A stretch of DNA of 9,694 nt from DATAVB01 sp040414495 (GTDB lineage Bacteria; Actinomycetota; Actinomycetes; Mycobacteriales; QHCD01): contig JBEDUI010000143.1 in assembly GCA_040414495.1 (NCBI GenBank), positions 1 through 9,694 of the forward strand, read 5' to 3'. The notes beneath the pieces are model-generated. The model was not told the origin of the DNA and made no database searches. It was given only the letters and a program-made list of their open reading frames with translations. Shown one piece after another: positions 6,465 through 9,694 of the stretch. Position 1 is the first letter of the stretch. Each line of letters begins with the position of its first letter. The translations under genes and the position numbers were made by a program.

Positions 6465-6863
6465 CTAGGGCGCCTCCGGGACGAACAAGCAAAACGGATG
6501 TCCGTCAGGATCCGCATACACCCTGACGTGGGGTTGCGGCTGGTAGGACATCTGCGTCGCGCCCAGACTCTCGGCAAGTGCGCAGGCCGCATCGAGATCG
6601 TTCACCCGAATCTCCAGATGCGCCATCATCTGAACCTTGTCCGGTTCAGGCGGCCAAACGGGCGGCCGATAATGGTTCGCCTTCTGAAAGGAAATCCAGA
6701 TCTGGCTGGCGGGGTCCTTGATACTGACCCAGCCCTCATTCTCCTCGCCGGTCTCCGTCGAGCCCAGCAATTGGCGGTAGAAGCTAGCCAGGCGACGCGT
6801 ATCTGAGCAATCGAATGTCAAGCCAACAAGCACGGTTCCGGTCGTTGCCGGCCCAGCCGTCAT
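6465..6863 (-). CDS. VOC family protein (glyoxalase / bleomycin-resistance / dioxygenase fold)
   Basis: A 132-residue single-module vicinal-oxygen-chelate protein, the usual length for one pair of beta-alpha-beta-beta-beta units. The first unit holds LVGLTFDCSDTRRLASFYRQ (residues 12-31) with LLG after it, the typical start of this fold. The second begins AHLEIRVNDLDAACALAESL (81-100) and ends RVYADPDGHPFCLFV (114-128), the classic closing motif. GWVSIKD and WISFQKAN are the intervening strands. The ATG has a strong GGGAGG 7 nt upstream (complement of 6871-6876). Members bind metal and detoxify, isomerise or sequester small molecules such as bleomycin-type drugs; this type of short actinobacterial protein has no defined substrate. 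Its stop is followed in the same frame by the nucleotidyltransferase relic. It is divergent from the GNAT gene, with 279 bp between them. Confidence 0.88.
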   Translation of the reverse strand: MTAGPATTGTVLVGLTFDCSDTRRLASFYRQLLGSTETGEENEGWVSIKDPASQIWISFQKANHYRPPVWPPEPDKVQMMAHLEIRVNDLDAACALAESLGATQMSYQPQPHVRVYADPDGHPFCLFVPEAP

Positions 6864-7142
6864 GATCTTGCCTCCCAGGTCGCTGACCGAGCGAGACTAC
6901 GGCGCGGGTACGACACAATAGAGTCGACTTGGGCCGGCTGCAGCCAGGCCGCCGGACGTCCACCGACAATCAAACGACATCACCAAACGTCCGAGCGATC
7001 TGGACAGATTCTGCGACTGCCCGACGAGAGAACGTCCCTGGATTCTGGGCGCGACTGACAACCGCACAAACAAGTTGACGATCAGCTGTCGGAGCTCAAA
7101 GCTCGGCTCTCTACACATCATGCCTACGACTGAAGGGCGCCG

Positions 7143-8060
7143 ATGCAGCGACGCAGCTATGCCGGCCGGGACGATTTGATCGCCATGCAGCGGGCCGTCC
7201 AACGAACTTGGACACCTAATAGCCGCTGGCACATAGGTGATCTGGCCTGGGGAAGAAACCACGTTCCCAACATGGAATTGAGCTGGCAAACCTCCCTGTG
7301 GGAAGACAACAACACCGTCACGGCCTGGGGATGGGTCACCGCACCTGGCAGCTTGGACTTGTACCTCGACCCCGCTCATACCGAGCTTGCCGCGGAAGTC
7401 CTGGCGTGGTTCGAAGAAATCACCGCGACCAGTACCGAGCACACGGTCACGGTGATGGAGACCGACACCCACCTCATAGAAACGCTGGAGCAATCGGCCT
7501 ATCACCCGCAGCCCGACGCGCCGTTTTTCCAACACTGCATTATCAATCTGGACGACTCGCTTGCCGTCCCACTCCTCCGGGAGGGCTACCGATTGCGAGC
7601 AACACGAATGAATGAGGCAAACAAAAGGGCGGCCGCTCACCGAGCAGCCTGGCGACCCGGCCGGATCGGCGAGCTGCTTGTTCCCCCGATCGATCTCGGC
7701 GACGCGGACTCGGCAGTCACAACCAAGAGCTACCAAGCAGTTATGGATACGTGGCCCTATCGCCACGACCTGGACAAAGTCGTGGAGGCACCCGACGGGG
7801 CGCTGGTCGCATCGGCGCTTGGCTGGTTGGACGAAGTAAACCGTGTAGGCGAGCTGGAGCCGGTCGGCACCGACCCGCGCCACGTACGCCGAGGGTTGGC
7901 CTCCGCCGTGACCTTGTCGTGTCTGCTGGCGCTCCGAGACGCAGGCGCCACCCAAGCCGTTGTCTACCCACGCGGAGACGATGCCTACCCAGTCGCCAGA
8001 CGACTCTATTTCGGACTGGGCTTCCAACCGGTGGCGCGCACAGTCACCTACTGTCGCTGA
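7143..8060 (+). CDS. GNAT family N-acetyltransferase (two-domain)
   Basis: A 305-residue protein consistent with two tandem GNAT modules, one degenerate and one functional, as in mycothiol-synthase-like acetyltransferases. The N-terminal half (QRAVQRTWTPNSRWHIGDLAW) lacks a recognisable acetyl-CoA loop. The C-terminal half has GALVASALGWLDEVNRVGEL (219-238), then EPVGTDPRHVRRGLAS (239-254), whose RRGLA matches the RxxGxA pyrophosphate-binding loop. It closes with ARRLYFGLGF (285-294), the usual end of the fold. The ATG has GAAGGG 5 nt upstream (7132-7137). It stands divergent from the VOC gene, and a short inverted repeat (GAGCT-CAA-AGCTC, 7092-7104) lies 38 bp before its start. The acceptor, whether small molecule, antibiotic or protein, cannot be told. 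It appears to be a single gene followed by a palindromic repeat. Confidence 0.86.
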   Translation: MQRRSYAGRDDLIAMQRAVQRTWTPNSRWHIGDLAWGRNHVPNMELSWQTSLWEDNNTVTAWGWVTAPGSLDLYLDPAHTELAAEVLAWFEEITATSTEHTVTVMETDTHLIETLEQSAYHPQPDAPFFQHCIINLDDSLAVPLLREGYRLRATRMNEANKRAAAHRAAWRPGRIGELLVPPIDLGDADSAVTTKSYQAVMDTWPYRHDLDKVVEAPDGALVASALGWLDEVNRVGELEPVGTDPRHVRRGLASAVTLSCLLALRDAGATQAVVYPRGDDAYPVARRLYFGLGFQPVARTVTYCR

Positions 8061-8155
8061 TCATTTGCCGTATCGCGTTCGGGACGAAGTACTTCCGGGC
8101 CATTACGCTCGGACGACCGGCCCACCACTGTCAATCGAAAACGCGCCGGTTGCCC

Positions 8156-8190
8156 CGGGCAGACCGGCCCGGTGGGTCTACGACTGCCCG
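8156..8190 (+). repeat. Copy A of a GC-rich imperfect palindrome
   Basis: CGGGCAG (8156-8162) pairs with CTGCCCG (8184-8190), and within it AGACC (8161-8165) can pair with GGTCT (8175-8179). The core GGCAGACCGGCCCGGT is repeated exactly at 9635-9650, and similarity continues through GGTCT and the CTG after it. It lies about 100 bp beyond the GNAT stop codon and 69 bp before the next gene. It could be a terminator hairpin, but no T-run follows. Confidence 0.55.
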
Positions 8191-8245
8191 CCGGGAGCGC
8201 ATCCTCCAACCAGCCTGCCGGCAAGATAGCCTCGCGACAATCGCC

Positions 8246-8251
8246 GGGAGG
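8246..8251 (+). promoter_or_regulatory. Strong ribosome-binding site that fixes the start at 8259
   Basis: GGGAGG lies 7 nt before the ATG at 8259, the optimal spacing. The same frame is open upstream to an ATG at 8172, but that one falls inside the palindromic repeat and has no ribosome site, so the shorter protein is preferred. Confidence 0.75.
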
Positions 8252-8258
8252 CAGGCGC

Positions 8259-8945
8259 ATGGAGCACGACGGATCGCGTGGCCGGCATTTTCGGTGGCGC
8301 GATATAAAACCGCGGCGAGTGCTGGGTCTGTTCATGCTGGTCCAGGCGCTTAAACGGGAGTATCGCCATCAGCTCAACGACGAGGAGCGACCGCCCGAGT
8401 TCGCGATGCTCAACGATCGGGCCAATCGAATACAGCAACGGGCAGTCGAACTCGCTGTCGAACACGCATCCGATGCGGACGCGGTGCGTACACTGACCGA
8501 ACTCGCCGGCCGACACACGCGAGATCTACGCGCGGCGGCGCATGCGCTACGACGATCCGACCGGAATCGGGAATTCCCCGTCGCCGATCGCGCCTACCGG
8601 CTGCTGCAGGCCGCGATTACCAGAGAACCTGTATCCCGACCGAACACCGAGGAGCAAGCACGGCTAGACATGTTCGCCGAATTCCGGGATAAACCGCTTT
8701 CCGAACAATTCCGCATCCTGGCTGAACGCGAACCAGCCCTCCGCCAGGTCGCCGACGAGTTGGCCGCAAGCGGCTGGAACGGACACGAACCTACGTCCCA
8801 ATACTTCGCCGCCCTTACGCGATTGCGGCAAGTCGTCGGCATACGGGCCAGTAACGACGACCCGCTCATCCGCAGCGGCACCGCTAGCAACTCCGCGAGC
8901 CGCTATCTCACCGCAACCGCGCGACAACGCGGCGAAAATACCTAG
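8259..8945 (+). CDS. Hypothetical protein, soluble and mainly helical
   Basis: A 228-residue protein that I do not recognise. It is charged, rich in Arg, Glu and Ala, and looks almost wholly helical. Residues 18-32 (PRRVLGLFMLVQALK) form a short amphipathic rather than membrane-spanning stretch. Helices around 50-100 (NDRANRIQQRAVELAVEHA and after) and 131-170 (LSEQFRILAERE, ALRQVADELAASG) could form bundles or coiled coils. There is no signal peptide, Cys residue or obvious catalytic motif. The C-terminus (from about 195) is Ser/Arg-rich and probably disordered. Codon use is GC-rich at third positions, which supports real coding. The start is fixed by GGGAGG. The GNAT gene is about 200 bp upstream and the lipoprotein about 207 bp downstream, so it is probably transcribed alone. 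Confidence 0.72.
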   Translation: MEHDGSRGRHFRWRDIKPRRVLGLFMLVQALKREYRHQLNDEERPPEFAMLNDRANRIQQRAVELAVEHASDADAVRTLTELAGRHTRDLRAAAHALRRSDRNREFPVADRAYRLLQAAITREPVSRPNTEEQARLDMFAEFRDKPLSEQFRILAEREPALRQVADELAASGWNGHEPTSQYFAALTRLRQVVGIRASNDDPLIRSGTASNSASRYLTATARQRGENT

Positions 8946-9089
8946 CGCCGGGGCACTTCGTTTACAAGAGGCCCGCGTTCGATAGCGATCCTGTCTGGAG
9001 GGCCAGGACTACCGATGCCCAGCCGACGGGAGAACATCCGACAAATTGGATCTTGCCCGCAGGTCCACGCCGGGTCATCCTGATCGTCA

Positions 9090-9101
9090 CCCAGTACTGG
9101 G
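9090..9101. promoter_or_regulatory. Perfect 12-bp palindrome upstream of the lipoprotein gene
   Basis: CCCAGTACTGGG is a perfect two-fold palindrome ending 51 bp before the lipoprotein ATG at 9153. The position is compatible with an operator for that gene. No known regulator motif was recognised, and a single 12-bp palindrome can arise by chance. Confidence 0.3.
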
Positions 9102-9138
9102 CAACCTGGCTACGTGCTGGCGTGTCTCTAGGTGAAAA

Positions 9139-9144
9139 GGGAGG
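9139..9144 (+). promoter_or_regulatory. Ribosome-binding site that fixes the start at 9153
   Basis: GGGAGG lies 8 nt before the ATG at 9153. GTG codons at 9132 and 9144 are in the same frame but lie before or overlap this site, so they are unlikely to be the start. Confidence 0.7.
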
Positions 9145-9152
9145 TGCGCTGC

Positions 9153-9617
9153 ATGGTCGGTCCAAAGTTCTCTCGCCGCGCAGTGACAACAGTTGTCGGC
9201 ATGACCGCACTCATCATCAGCGGATGCGGAACGAAGGGAGCGGCGTCCGGAGCCGCTAAGTGGGAAAAGATCACCGACTACTCCTTCACCTTGGAACTCT
9301 TCCAGGGCAAGTGTGGAGCAGAGACCCACGGCGCCTGGTCGATCACCGTCAAGAACGACAAAGCGACCGAGGCCAAACCCCTCAACACCCCGGCGCGGAA
9401 AAGCCAATGGCCTGAAGGCGCCCCCACGCTCAAAGAGCTCTACAGCGCTGCGCAGGGTGTCAAGAAAGACGGGGCCTACGATATCGCCCGCATCCACTAC
9501 GAGAACGGGCCTTACGGGCAACGCCCCACCAGCTTCTACATCCTCGACCGAGGAAAAGGCGGAAGCGAGCAGTGCGAGACGTACACCAACTACCAGCCGT
9601 CGCACAAAGCAAACTGA
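9153..9617 (+). CDS. Small lipoprotein, DUF6174-like
   Basis: A 154-residue exported lipoprotein. The N-terminus has the basic stretch KFSRR (5-9), a hydrophobic core (AVTTVVGMTALI) and a lipobox IISGC, making Cys25 the predicted lipid-modified residue. The mature protein would sit on the outer face of the membrane. After a short Gly/Ala/Ser linker it reads KWEKITDYSFTLELF, then GAWSITVKND, PTLKELYSAAQ and PTSFYILD. This W...YSFTL / ITV / PTL-x-EL-x / PTSF-x-I order is how I remember the DUF6174 family, whose function is unknown. C54 and C141 could form a disulfide outside the cell. The start is set by a good ribosome site. No partner gene is visible to the left, and the right side of the window ends soon after. 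Confidence 0.8.
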   Translation: MVGPKFSRRAVTTVVGMTALIISGCGTKGAASGAAKWEKITDYSFTLELFQGKCGAETHGAWSITVKNDKATEAKPLNTPARKSQWPEGAPTLKELYSAAQGVKKDGAYDIARIHYENGPYGQRPTSFYILDRGKGGSEQCETYTNYQPSHKAN

Positions 9618-9633
9618 CCTTGAAAGCACGACA

Positions 9634-9668
9634 CGGCAGACCGGCCCGGTAGGTCTTACGGCTGGCCG
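9634..9668 (+). repeat. Copy B of the GC-rich imperfect palindrome
   Basis: CGGCAG (9634-9639) can pair with CTGGCCG (9662-9668) with one bulged base, and AGACC (9638-9642) with GGTCT (9652-9656). GGCAGACCGGCCCGGT is identical to copy A at 8158-8173. The following bases differ by a substitution (A for G) and an inserted T but keep the pairing. It begins 17 bp after the lipoprotein stop codon, a terminator-like position, though no T-run follows. Confidence 0.55.
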
Positions 9669-9694
9669 AGGGGAGAACCTTCAGCATCCCGGTC

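Noticed and set aside
7075..7117. TTGACG (7075-7080) with TACACA (7112-7117) as a GNAT promoter
   Set aside because: The spacer is 31 nt, far beyond the 16-19 nt range, and no other -10 box fits.
6897..8027. A 376-codon open frame on the minus strand opposite the GNAT gene
   Set aside because: It is the antisense shadow of a well-supported GNAT gene. Its protein is Cys-, Val- and Gln-rich with no domain, and it has no sensible ribosome site.
1..9694. CRISPR array, phage defence operon, toxin-antitoxin pair or insertion sequence
   Set aside because: No regular spacer-repeat pattern, transposase, terminal inverted repeats or small overlapping gene pairs were seen. The nucleotidyltransferase at 2573-3286 has no HEPN or AbiEi-like partner next to it, so a MNT-HEPN or AbiE-type toxin-antitoxin call is not supported.

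Overview
The window looks like a stretch of accessory chromosome from a high-GC actinomycete, in the Nocardia / Streptomyces / Mycobacterium range. I base this on GC-rich third codon positions, GTG starts, purine-rich ribosome sites of the GGGAGG type, apparent leaderless starts behind TAGGCT boxes, and protein families common in those genera. I cannot name the genus. I see no rRNA, tRNA, CRISPR array, transposase, integrase or phage gene.

Layout. Positions 1-435 (minus) hold the N-terminal part of a nucleotidyltransferase that runs off the left edge. It is divergent from a short-chain dehydrogenase/reductase (678-1436, plus), and the region between them carries two related palindromes. Next come a small-molecule-type SAM methyltransferase (about 1659-2426, plus) and a second, unrelated nucleotidyltransferase (2573-3286, plus) with a probable leaderless start. 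A gene-free gap (3287-3620) leads to a membrane-only cation-efflux-type transporter (3621-4217, plus). Its end overlaps, tail to tail, a minus-strand protein of unknown function with an NlpC/P60-like Cys-His-Asn pattern (4202-5098). That gene is divergent from an aminoglycoside-phosphotransferase-fold kinase (about 5180-6028, plus), which also has a TAGGCT box just before its start.

Positions about 6057-6464 (minus) are not empty. They hold a decayed third nucleotidyltransferase, recognisable only when three single-base frameshifts are repaired and lacking its catalytic N-terminus. It lies directly behind the stop codon of a VOC/glyoxalase-fold gene (6465-6863, minus). On the right are a two-domain GNAT acetyltransferase (7143-8060, plus), an unrecognised soluble helical protein (8259-8945, plus) and a small lipoprotein (9153-9617, plus). 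A GC-rich imperfect palindrome of about 30 bp occurs twice, at about 8156-8190 and 9634-9668.

How it fits together. Most genes are single transcription units or divergent pairs rather than one operon. The theme is group-transfer and detoxification folds: two intact nucleotidyltransferases plus one relic, an APH-fold kinase, a GNAT, a VOC protein, a methyltransferase and an SDR. This resembles a chromosomal reservoir of resistance-like enzymes. No substrate can be read from the sequence, and I see no convincing multi-gene new system. The best leads are the decayed nucleotidyltransferase, the repeated palindrome, the split palindromes at 459-514, and the NlpC/P60-like protein paired with the kinase.
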